Shown piece after piece: positions 1 through 7,014 of a stretch of DNA of 64,000 bases (position 1 is the first letter of the stretch; each line of letters starts with the position of its first letter). The DNA lies in NCBI RefSeq assembly GCF_000364445.2, contig NZ_CP043538.1:3293612-3357611 (forward strand), given 5' to 3'. The notes below the pieces were generated by a model. That model did no database searches and was not told where the DNA came from. It saw nothing but the letters and a program-made list of their open reading frames with translations. The position numbers were made by a program, and so were the translations under genes. This stretch comes from Methylobacterium mesophilicum SR1.6/6 (lineage in GTDB: Bacteria > Pseudomonadota > Alphaproteobacteria > Rhizobiales > Beijerinckiaceae).

Positions 1-363
1 TATGCCGTGGCGGACGCTGATGTGGTCGGTGAGCCGGCGGCCGCAGCACGAGCAGTGCGTCGGCGGGGTCGGGTTCGTGACAACGGTGAGCCGCGCGCCG
101 GCGTTCGCCTGCTGCTGTTGGGCGACCTGCTGGACCATCGGCACCGGCACCGGCATCGCGGCCAGCTGCCGGCGCAGGTCGACGGCGTGCAGCCGGAGCG
201 CCTCGACGCTGTCCTGCGTGGCCTTCGTCGCCCCGATGCCGGCCGCGGCGCGGTCGACTTCACGCTGGATGAGGCCCTGAAGGTGCTCCGTGCCCTCGAT
301 CATGTCGAGCAGGTCAGCACGGTCCTGCTCCAAATCCGAAGCGGGCTGGTTTTTGTTGAGCAT
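1..363 (-). CDS. Hypothetical protein with C-terminal Cys motif, cut by left edge
   Basis: An open frame begins at the ATG whose complement is at 361-363 and stays open through base 1, so 121 codons are visible and the stop lies outside the window. The visible protein is mostly helical and charged with a Gln-rich stretch (residues about 84-92). It ends with a CSCCGRR motif that could be half of a zinc ribbon completed outside the window. It is the last visible gene of a minus-strand series of small accessory genes. Function is not recognised. Confidence 0.6.
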   Translation of the reverse strand, partial: MLNKNQPASDLEQDRADLLDMIEGTEHLQGLIQREVDRAAAGIGATKATQDSVEALRLHAVDLRRQLAAMPVPVPMVQQVAQQQQANAGARLTVVTNPTPPTHCSCCGRRLTDHISVRHGI

Positions 364-459
364 GGTGATTGGGGTCCCTTCGCTGGGGGTAGGCCGGCAG
401 CGCCAGCCGATTGCGCGGGTGAGTGAGGAGGCCGGGGGTCGGACCCGGCTGGTATCGGC

Positions 460-1221
460 TCACTCGGCGGCGAGCAGCTCTCCGACGGGGAGCCCGGCGC
501 GGATCGCCGCGAGCATGCGGACCATCCCAGCGATGTCGCCCGCCCCCTTGAGGATCTCGACCGGCAAGTCGATCCGGCCGTGACGGATCGCGGCCTTGAT
601 GGCGGCCTTCCGCTCCGCGGTGGGCTTCATCGTGACGAGCTCGCCCGTCGCCGGGTTGCGGACATGCAGCCAGTACGTCCAGCCGCGCGATCGCCTATGG
701 TGGTTCTCCTCGCCCTGCATCACGGCATCGAGGCCGAAGAGCTCCTCCTCGCCGCGGTCCGGGGCATATGCGCCGGGCAGGTCACCCGCGCCGTTGACGT
801 CCTCTGGCGCCGGCAGGGAGACGCTCTCGCGGATCACGCGCTCCCAACCCCGGCACCGCTTGTCGAGGCGGCCAAGCTTGTAGCTGTAGCTGAGGTCGAT
901 CTCGGGGACCTGCTCCGTGACGGGCTCCTGCTCGACCTCAGCCTGCTCGGCAGCGGCCGCCTTCGCGGCGGCAAGCCGGCGCCGCATCATGGCGCGGTCC
1001 GTGCGGCCGTAGCGGTCGTCGTACTCCCGGGTCAGCGTGCAGCGGAGCTCGCCCTCGGCGATGCACTCGCGCCAGTCGGCCCAGGCCGAGCGCATGGCGG
1101 CCGACAGGTGCTCGCGGACGGACGTGCCAGCCGACAGGGCGGCCTCGTAGGCCCGGGTCCACGTGACCTTCAGCAGCAGCGATTTGTCGATCGTGATGGG
1201 GGTGGCGGTAGCGGTGTTCAT
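460..1221 (-). CDS. Hypothetical protein of accessory module
   Basis: 253-aa frame. I chose the ATG at 1221 over an upstream in-frame ATG at 1266 because GGAAA lies a few bases before it and the extra 15 residues look like non-coding sequence. The protein is charged, with Arg/Ala/Glu-rich helices in the middle (residues about 75-115) and a more structured C-terminal third carrying WTYWLHVRNPATGELV. No cysteine clusters, membrane segment or signal peptide are seen. It is flanked by other small unknown genes on the same strand. I do not recognise a family. Confidence 0.6.
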   Translation of the reverse strand: MNTATATPITIDKSLLLKVTWTRAYEAALSAGTSVREHLSAAMRSAWADWRECIAEGELRCTLTREYDDRYGRTDRAMMRRRLAAAKAAAAEQAEVEQEPVTEQVPEIDLSYSYKLGRLDKRCRGWERVIRESVSLPAPEDVNGAGDLPGAYAPDRGEEELFGLDAVMQGEENHHRRSRGWTYWLHVRNPATGELVTMKPTAERKAAIKAAIRHGRIDLPVEILKGAGDIAGMVRMLAAIRAGLPVGELLAAE

Positions 1222-1298
1222 TATCGCGGTTTCCCTTCGATATGTGAGCCTGCAAGGCCTGCTCAACGTGCGTCGATGTACGCACGTTTAAGGAGTTG

Positions 1299-1994
1299 TC
1301 AAGCTTCTCTGGCAATCTCCGCCAGCGCCCCATTCCGCGCCTTGGCCAGCCTCTTGGTCAGAGCGGCCGCTTCGCTGCGCAGGGGGTGCCGCGCGTATTG
1401 GGCGCGCTCCATGATGCTGAGGTTGCTCTTGGCGATGGCGGCCTGCTCGGCCCGCCACTCCAGGGCCGCCTGACGTGGGCTCGCCCCCGCGTGGCCGAGG
1501 CCTGGCACGAGGGGGCGCTCGACCTCGGCGACGACCCTTCGCGCTTCGATCACGAAGGGTGTGAGGTGGTCCACGGGCAGGCGGTCCGGCAGGGGGCGGC
1601 CGAGGAAGTCGTGCGTGCCGGCCTCGAAGCCGGAACGCACAAGCGAGACCTCGGCGGGCGAGTCGGTGATGGGCGGATCCGCAGGCCGGGCCTGCGCAGC
1701 GGCGAGGTCAGCCTCGGTTGGTAGGGCCTGCAGTAGGTCCTGCGCGGTCGTCCCGATCTGGGCGACGCCACCGTGCATCACGCAGAATGCACGAACCGCC
1801 TCGACGGGCATGCCGCCGTACAGGGCGGTTCCATTCCCGGGGGACACCTCCCGCCGGTAGGGCCCGATGGCGGAGTTTGCGGTCATCTCCGTATTGGGCG
1901 CCGTGACGATCGTCAGCCTGGGGCCGGGAGCGTGCACGGAGAACGTGACGCCGTCCTTGCACTTGACTTCGGTTGCGTGGAGCTCGCTGTCCAT
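1299..1994 (-). CDS. Hypothetical protein of accessory module
   Basis: 231-aa frame. The ATG at 1994 follows a GAGGGGC ribosome site and sits 10 bases after the stop of the upstream gene, which decides it against longer in-frame starts. The N-terminal half looks like a small beta-rich domain (residues about 1-55, TVTFSVHAPGPRLTIV-like strands). The C-terminal half is Ala/Arg/Glu-rich and helical. There is no signal peptide or catalytic motif that I can name. It is probably co-transcribed with the Cys-rich gene upstream. Confidence 0.6.
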   Translation of the reverse strand: MDSELHATEVKCKDGVTFSVHAPGPRLTIVTAPNTEMTANSAIGPYRREVSPGNGTALYGGMPVEAVRAFCVMHGGVAQIGTTAQDLLQALPTEADLAAAQARPADPPITDSPAEVSLVRSGFEAGTHDFLGRPLPDRLPVDHLTPFVIEARRVVAEVERPLVPGLGHAGASPRQAALEWRAEQAAIAKSNLSIMERAQYARHPLRSEAAALTKRLAKARNGALAEIAREA

Positions 1995-2004
1995 GGTGCG
2001 CCCC

Positions 2005-2553
2005 TCAGATCGGCAGGTGGTCTTCGGGGCGGCCGCAGGCGGTGCACTGGATCCGGCGATCGTCCATCCAGCGGCAGCCGTCGGCGCAGGCATCGTCCTC
2101 ACTGCACCCGCAGCTCAGGCAGACAGGCCCGAGCCGGTCCGGGATTTTCCATGAAGGGCCGCGCAGGGCGGCAACGACGCTGTCAGGGATCTCGGTGGAC
2201 AGCGCTTCCAGACTCTCGTGGTAGCACTGTGCCCCGGCGCGGGAGGCAGCCGGGGCCGTCGCCTCGGCGTAGGCGCCAATCAGGCCGCCCACGACCATGC
2301 CGAGGGCGATCTCGCCGAGGTGGGCGCGGTCCTCTTCGGGGAGGGACCGCCACAGCGCGGCGAGGTCAAGCGGCTGCTCGGAGATCACCGGCACGCCGGC
2401 CTGGGGGAACGGCAAGCCGCGCTCGCGCAGGTCTTCGATGACGCCGGCCCAAGCCGCCTCATCGCTCTCGTGGCGCTCCCTCTCCCTGTCCCAGAGCTGC
2501 TCCTGCGTCATGAGCATCTCTTGCTCGACGACGTACTGTCCCATCCGGCTCAT
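2005..2553 (-). CDS. Cys-rich hypothetical protein, probable zinc binder
   Basis: 182-aa frame with an AAGGAG site 8 bases before the ATG at 2553. The first 45 residues are strongly charged and helical, and the middle has a hydrophobic Gly/Ala stretch (LGEIALGMVVGGLIGAYAEA, about residues 79-98). The C-terminus carries CLSCGCSEDDACADGC and CTACG, five or more cysteines with CxxC spacing that suggest a zinc-binding knuckle. Similar small CxCxC proteins are common in alphaproteobacterial prophages. Function is unknown. Confidence 0.65.
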   Translation of the reverse strand: MSRMGQYVVEQEMLMTQEQLWDRERERHESDEAAWAGVIEDLRERGLPFPQAGVPVISEQPLDLAALWRSLPEEDRAHLGEIALGMVVGGLIGAYAEATAPAASRAGAQCYHESLEALSTEIPDSVVAALRGPSWKIPDRLGPVCLSCGCSEDDACADGCRWMDDRRIQCTACGRPEDHLPI

Positions 2554-2563
2554 CGTGCGCTCC

Positions 2564-2878
2564 TTAGAACGGCAGGTTGTCGGGGTCGTAGGGGATGCAT
2601 GGGCCCTGGGGGTCCCGACGCCGCTCGATGGGCGGATCCGCAGCCTGGCACTCTGCCGGCCGGCTGGCGCAGCTCCTGTGTGAATAGAACCCGTGTTCCG
2701 TCAGCGCGACATAGACGGTGTACCGCTCGCCCGGCTGCACGCCGCGGCCGATTGGGCAGCCGTCGCAGCGGCCCGGCTTCCTGGCGGTGTGGCGGCGCAG
2801 GACGCCACCGTCGGCGAAGGTCGGCTCATGCTCGACCGGGTCGCCATAGACCTCGCGGCGGATGTCGTCGGGGATCAT
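2564..2878 (-). CDS. Small Cys/His-containing hypothetical protein
   Basis: 104-aa frame starting MIPDDIRREVYGDP. Its ATG overlaps the stop of the upstream GcrA-like gene as ATGA (2875-2878), so translation is probably coupled. The middle holds RHTARKPGRCDGCPIGRGVQPGERYTV (shown in parts: CDGCP and HRSCAS), a treble-clef-like pattern of cysteines and a histidine. A longer open frame exists upstream in the same frame, but it lies antisense-like through the GcrA-like gene and has no support. Confidence 0.65.
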   Translation of the reverse strand: MIPDDIRREVYGDPVEHEPTFADGGVLRRHTARKPGRCDGCPIGRGVQPGERYTVYVALTEHGFYSHRSCASRPAECQAADPPIERRRDPQGPCIPYDPDNLPF

Positions 2879-3408
2879 GCGACCCTCCGGAAACCGGGCA
2901 CCCACAGGCTCACCGGACGCTGCGCCGGCGCCGTGCAGATCAGCCAGTGCCCCGGGCACCACGGCGAACCAGGCACGGTCGTGTGCCCGCAGCACGTGGC
3001 CGGCCCTGCGCGCGGGTCGTCGGCAATGTAGCGGCACTGGCCATCCCTGACGTCCGTGAGCAGGATCCCCAGCGAGACGAGCACGCCCGCCGGCTGCACG
3101 CGCGGCCTCGGCGGCGGCACGGGCCGCCCCGCGGCGACGGCGGACCGCTCCCGGCGCCGGGCAGCCCGGGCGCGCTCGCGCTCGGCGCGCTCCTCGGGCG
3201 TGAGGATGACCCGCGACGGCTTCGAGGGTGCCTTGCGGTGGCGGGCCCCCTGGAAGGCGAGGCCGGCCCGGAAGGCGATCAAGATGATGGCGTTTTTCGA
3301 TTTCTCGACGCCGAACTCGGAGAGTAGGACCGCGCGGATCGCCGGGGTGCCGCAGCCGGTAGGCCACAGCTCCAGGGCGCGCGCCTTGTGAGCGGGATCC
3401 CACGGCAT
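2875..3408 (-). CDS. GcrA-like cell cycle regulator family protein
   Basis: 177-aa frame starting MPWDPAHKARALELWPTG. The N-terminus matches the GcrA pattern of a short helix-turn-helix (WPTGCGTPAIRAVL followed by KSKNAIILIAFRAGL). The C-terminus has the family Cys/His cluster (CRYIADDP, CCGH, WCPGH). GcrA of Caulobacter binds methylated promoters with sigma-70 and activates division genes. This accessory copy is embedded among prophage-like genes, so it may reprogram host or phage promoters instead. Start and stop overlap neighbours as ATGA on both sides (3405-3410 and 2875-2878), indicating a coupled operon with the small HTH gene. Confidence 0.7.
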   Translation of the reverse strand: MPWDPAHKARALELWPTGCGTPAIRAVLLSEFGVEKSKNAIILIAFRAGLAFQGARHRKAPSKPSRVILTPEERAERERARAARRRERSAVAAGRPVPPPRPRVQPAGVLVSLGILLTDVRDGQCRYIADDPRAGPATCCGHTTVPGSPWCPGHWLICTAPAQRPVSLWVPGFRRVA

Positions 3409-3644
3409 CAGCGTGCCTCCCGCTGCGAGCCGGGGGCCGGGGCGTAGCTGACGACCCGGACGAGCCCGAGCGCCAGGAGCATACCGGCACCCGGGGCCTT
3501 CCGGCCCGATCGCACGTCGCACACGTAGGCCTCGGACAGCCCGACCGACCTGGCCCACGCCCGCGCAGAGCCGGCCTTCTCGACGCACTCATCCAGCCGG
3601 CGCAGGGCCTCCCCAAGCGGCCGGCGCATCGGTCTCCTGGTCAT
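3408..3644 (-). CDS. Small helix-turn-helix protein (YdaS/Cro-like)
   Basis: 78-aa basic protein, first gene of the leftward series. Residues about 24-55 (SARAWARSVGLSEAYVCDVR then SGRKAP) read as a Cro/YdaS-type helix-turn-helix in which the recognition helix follows GLSEAYV. AGGAAA lies about 10 bases before the ATG at 3644. A second ATG five codons in has AGGAGA before it and cannot be excluded. Its position next to a divergent promoter with a palindrome suggests an autoregulating repressor controlling both directions. Confidence 0.6.
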   Translation of the reverse strand: MTRRPMRRPLGEALRRLDECVEKAGSARAWARSVGLSEAYVCDVRSGRKAPGAGMLLALGLVRVVSYAPAPGSQREAR

Positions 3645-3769
3645 TGTGCAATTTCCTCATAATGGATGGCTATTGGCCGATCCGCCTATACGACATGCGA
3701 TAGTAAAGCGCGGTCGCGATGCAGAATCCATGGCCTGCGACACTTTTGCATGCTGTATCGGTGATAGAG

Positions 3770-3829
3770 GTTGTTTGAACAACGCTCAGAAAATTGTTTC
3801 CCCAACAGATGTTCATCTTCGTGTTGGGG
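3770..3829. promoter_or_regulatory. Divergent promoter region with two inverted repeats
   Basis: The stretch 3645-3954 between the leftward HTH gene and the rightward frameshifted gene is AT-richer than its surroundings. It contains a perfect palindrome GTTGTT-TG-AACAAC (3770-3783) and an 8-bp inverted repeat CCCCAACA (3800-3807) / TGTTGGGG (3822-3829). The first is the size of a Cro-type operator, and the HTH protein at 3408-3644 is the obvious candidate to bind it. Promoter elements themselves are not assigned. Confidence 0.4.
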
Positions 3830-3954
3830 ATGCCGTCATTTTTGTTGGTTAAACATGCCCTTGAAATAGGGATGCCCGAGTGGGACATTACGCGGGCTGG
3901 CGTATTCGCTGGCCGGGCCGACCGCCCGCCACAATGGTTTCTCAGAGCACATCC

Positions 3955-4817
3955 ATGAACGCCCGCCCGCCGATCGCCTTCGGCACTACGTGGCGCCACG
4001 TCGGCACGCACCAGCGCTACGGGCACACCCTCAACCTCTGGCTCGCCGATACCGCGAGCCAGGGCTTCCTCGACGCCTACAAGGGCGCCCGTGAGATCCT
4101 CGTGACCTCCGGCTACAGCTGGACCGACCGTGGCCACGATGGCCCGGGCCTACGGGTTTGCTGGTGGGACCTTGGCCCCGTCGACCTGTGCGCGCTGGCC
4201 AATGCCTCGGACCGCGCAATCCGTGATGCCGCCGACACCCGGACAGAGAAGGCTCGCGCCGCCCATGAGCGGCACGTCCAAGAGGTGGCAGAGGTCGCCC
4301 CGATCGCAACCCCGATTCGTGCGGAGCTCCTAACCCTCGTTGAGAGCCGCCCGTGGGCACTGGGGCGACACCTTACAGAGGCACGCGAACTGGTGGACCC
4401 TGGCAGCTGGACGCGTCATCATCTCTCGCTGGGCCAGCGCCTGCTCAGCAACGCCCATGGCAACATCCATCGGGCGGCCCAGCGCCTCGGCCGGGTCCCC
4501 CCGCGGCCTGGTTCGCCCGCGCCGAGGATGCCGACGTCCGGGCGGCCGCCCTATCCGGCTGTAAGATCTTGTCCGCCTTGGACAGCGATTGGGCGGCCGT
4601 CGAGAACGGGCGCGGATGGTCGCAGAGCACGTGCTGGACTGGGCACACGCTCTCTGAACGCGAGGTCCTCGACCAGGCCGAGGCCGCCCACGCGCTGGGC
4701 CTGCTGCACCAGCACCGCCGCCAGCTCCCCGACGAGCTTTGCATCGTTCTTTTCGGCTCGGCCCCCACCCGCCGGGGCCGCCCCGCCGATCCTGCCACCC
4801 CCTCCCTCGCCCTCTGA
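3955..4817 (+). pseudogene. Hypothetical gene split by a -1 frameshift at a C run
   Basis: The frame from MNARPPIAFGTTWRHVG runs without interruption to LGRVP near 4497. It then continues naturally only in the -1 frame as PAAWFARAEDADVRAAALSG, ending at 4817. The switch is at a run of six C (4497-4502); a seventh C would join the two halves into one protein of about 287 aa. Beyond the run the original frame turns into Pro/Arg-rich low-complexity sequence. This is a real lesion, a sequencing error, or a slippery site (C CCC CCG). Function is unknown. The first part has conserved-looking WWDLGPVDLCALANASDRAIR. The start is uncertain because in-frame ATGs at 3880 and 3934 are possible. Confidence 0.55.
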
Positions 4818-4894
4818 CTTTCAGCAGCCGGGTGCACACTCCACGCAGAGGCGGCCCCGATCATGGGGCCGCCCACAGGACAAGGGGGACCACG

Positions 4895-5368
4895 ATGATG
4901 AGGTTTCTGGCCCGGCTCATGCGGGCTCTGATGGGGGCGGTGACCTTCCCACTGAGGGTGCTCGGGATCGGCGGGGGCGTCACGGCGGCCGACGTCGCAA
5001 GGTCCGCTCTGGCCGAGGCTGGCCCGGCGGCCGCGCCCCGCGAGCTCACGCTGGGGCAACTGCTGCGGCTGCACGCGTGGGACCGGGTGGAGGGCTACGA
5101 CCGCAACCGGCCGGCGCGCCCGCCGCTGCCGGCTGACGCCGCGGCGTGGCTGTCCCGGCAGTCGAAGGAAGCCGTGGTGAAGATCGCGAACCTGAAGCCG
5201 GCCGAACTGGAAGCGCGCTTCCGCGCCGAGACCGCCGCCGCCGCGGCCGGGCCGGCCGGGCCCGATGCCGACATCGAGGCGGCCGGGCTGGCCATGCTGC
5301 GGAAGCTGCGGCCGGTGAGGCGCTCAGAGGACGATGAGACCTTCGCCGCGTTCGCCCGCCTCGCCTGA
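4895..5368 (+). CDS. Hypothetical protein
   Basis: 157-aa frame. AAGGGGG precedes the ATG at 4895, and the frame upstream of it is non-coding in character. The N-terminus (MMRFLARLMRALMGAVTFPL) is an amphipathic or weak membrane-anchor segment, followed by Ala-rich helices and a basic-hydrophobic region WLSRQSKEAVVKIANLKPAEL. No known motif is seen. It ends 18 bases before a strong hairpin terminator, so it closes the rightward transcript. Confidence 0.6.
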   Translation: MMRFLARLMRALMGAVTFPLRVLGIGGGVTAADVARSALAEAGPAAAPRELTLGQLLRLHAWDRVEGYDRNRPARPPLPADAAAWLSRQSKEAVVKIANLKPAELEARFRAETAAAAAGPAGPDADIEAAGLAMLRKLRPVRRSEDDETFAAFARLA

Positions 5369-5386
5369 GCGGACCGCTCTACCGAC

Positions 5387-5418
5387 AAGGCCGTCCCGGG
5401 AAACCGGGGCGGCCTTTT
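5387..5418 (+). terminator. Rho-independent terminator between convergent genes
   Basis: AAGGCCG and CGGCCTT arms, extended inward by TCCCGG/CCGGGG around a short G-AAA loop, are followed by TTTT. It lies between a rightward gene ending at 5368 and a leftward gene ending at 5423. On the plus strand the T tract is proper. On the minus strand the tail is weaker, so termination is probably mainly rightward. Confidence 0.7.
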
Positions 5419-5422
5419 CCGT

Positions 5423-5713
5423 TCAGGCGGACAGCGCGGCGGCGTAGCCCCGGAGGGCGGCCCGGCTGCGCGCGAGGGCGGCATGGAGGGCAGCGTTCTC
5501 GGCGGCGAGGCGGGCGGCCTCGGCCTGCGCGGCCGCGGCGGCGCGGCGGGCCCGGCCGAGCTCGGCCACGAGGTCGATGACGGCGTGGCGGTCGTCCGCC
5601 TGCTGGTCCTGGATCGAGCCGATGATCCCGTCAACCGCGGCGTGCATGAGCCCGAATGCCTGGAGCCCGCGGCCAGCGACGTCGGCCATGACGTGAGTGC
5701 TAACGTTGCTCAT
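5423..5713 (-). CDS. Small coiled-coil hypothetical protein
   Basis: 96-aa frame starting MSNVSTHVMADVAGRG. The ATG at 5713 is preceded by GGAGAG. An upstream in-frame ATG at 5860 would add 49 residues of poor coding character. Residues about 45-85 (ELGRARRAAAAAQAEAARLA and onward) form a long Ala/Glu/Arg coiled coil. No catalytic motif is visible. Confidence 0.55.
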   Translation of the reverse strand: MSNVSTHVMADVAGRGLQAFGLMHAAVDGIIGSIQDQQADDRHAVIDLVAELGRARRAAAAAQAEAARLAAENAALHAALARSRAALRGYAAALSA

Positions 5714-6128
5714 GGCTCTCTCCAGGCTGGGCGATCTCGTACCCAAAAGATGGGCCTGGGCTGGAGTCGCCGTCAAGAATCCGTCCGGGCCGTCCACAAA
5801 ATACGGTAAAAATTGTCCTGGGCTATTGTGCCTTGCCCGGTGCGCCCGAATAGGGCGCACGTCAGCCTATTTGCGCCCACCACAGATAATCCACCTCTGA
5901 CAGACCCCTAGATCGCGTTACCAGCCAGCATGTCTATTGCTCTCGTATAGTCGAGTGGATTTCTGCCCCACGACTTCTCCCCCCATTACTCCTATCCAGT
6001 GCAACGTAGGACTTTGCCCCTACGTACTATCTCGTGACGTCGGCCGCCCCGCAGCACCCGTTCTCTCGTATGCATACATATATGGCAGTCTCTCATCATG
6101 GCCGCCACGGCCAGCGAGGAGACCCCCG
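5714..6128. other. Gene-free stretch, probable divergent promoter
   Basis: 415 bases between two divergent small genes, less GC-rich than the flanks. It holds a perfect palindrome GTATGCATAC at 6068-6077 just ahead of TATATGG, close to the rightward gene start at 6129. No open frame with coding character or ribosome site was found in it. A promoter or operator role is inference only. Confidence 0.35.
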
Positions 6129-6509
6129 ATGCGCATGCCGATCCCCACCGCCGGTGTTGAGACCGACGAGGTCGAGGTCGCCCCCGAGACGCCCCAGCAG
6201 AAGCGCCGCCGCCTCGCCATAGAGGCCGCCGCCCGCACGGCGGACTGGCGCGCCCGGCGGGCCGAAGAGGAGGCCGCCGTCCGCCGGCAGGCCGCCCGCG
6301 ATGCGGCCATCGTGGATGCGTTGGTCACGGCGGGATATGTGGCTGAGCAGGTGGCGAAGCGGACCGGGAGCAGCGAGGAGCCGAGGTTCACGGTGAAGGA
6401 CGTTTTGCGCGTGGCTCGGGACCGCCTGGAGACGCTTGGGATGACCCGAGCCGAGGCGCTCCAGCAGCTGCACAGTAGGCTCGCTCCAGGGGTCGCCTGC
6501 CCGATCTAA
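6129..6509 (+). CDS. Hypothetical Ala/Arg-rich protein
   Basis: 126-aa frame starting MRMPIPTAGVETDEVEVAPE with GAGGAG before the ATG. The central part (residues about 25-65) is an Arg/Ala/Glu-rich helix rich in heptad-like spacing. The C-terminal part has FTVKDVLRVARDRLETLGMT, which could be a small helical DNA-binding domain. I do not recognise the family. The downstream neighbour is a decayed KfrA-like gene. Confidence 0.5.
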   Translation: MRMPIPTAGVETDEVEVAPETPQQKRRRLAIEAAARTADWRARRAEEEAAVRRQAARDAAIVDALVTAGYVAEQVAKRTGSSEEPRFTVKDVLRVARDRLETLGMTRAEALQQLHSRLAPGVACPI

Positions 6510-6532
6510 GGAGCTACGCAGGCTATAAGATG

Positions 6533-6920
6533 ATCACCGCCCGTTTCCTCGGGTTACGGTGCGGGCGGTGATCCCGGAACTGAGGGACGGCGGGTCGCAC
6601 CGCGCGTTGAGGGCGCCGGCTAGAGAGTGGAAGGCCCAGAGAAACTGCTAGGCGAAGCTGGAGGCAAAGGGTCTGCCGGAGCGGGTTTGTGGCTCGCTGG
6701 CGAGCGCGGTGACCGAGATGTGGCTGGCGGCGCGGGCGAAGACCGCGACGGAGCTGGTCGATAAGCGCGAGCGGCTGAATGCCGACCGGCGGGCGGCGCT
6801 TAAGATCATGGACTAGGCGCTGGAGCAGCTCAACGTGGCCGAGGCGGAGATGGCGCGCTTGCGGGAGCGGCTGGCGCGGCACGAGGATGGCTTGATCTCC
6901 GCCGAGACTGCGGTCGGGCA
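6533..6920 (+). pseudogene. Decayed KfrA-type DNA-binding protein fragment
   Basis: The plus strand in the frame of 6559 reads VRAVIPELRDGGSHRALRAP, then REWKAQ, LPERVCGSLASAVTEMWLAA, ELVDKRERLNADR, and a coiled-coil start with MARLRERLARHE. This follows the KfrA N-terminal pattern (wHTH with GS..T...L..WK, then LP...... LW..A...A..EL...R). The frame is broken by TAG codons at 6649-6651 and 6814-6816, and there is no proper start. KfrA proteins are plasmid-borne DNA-binding coiled-coil proteins, so this hints at plasmid or island ancestry. The assignment is by pattern only. Confidence 0.5.
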
Positions 6921-7014
6921 TAGCGGCCCAGGCACGAACGCCCCACCGTCGCCAGCGCATGCCACCGACAGACCCAGGGATGCGAGGCCGGTCCGGCGAA
7001 CGCCCCCAAGCCTG

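Noticed and set aside
3670..4137. 155-codon minus-strand frame across the divergent promoter
   Set aside because: It is antisense to the better-supported rightward gene, and its second half reads AT-rich intergenic sequence without protein-like character.
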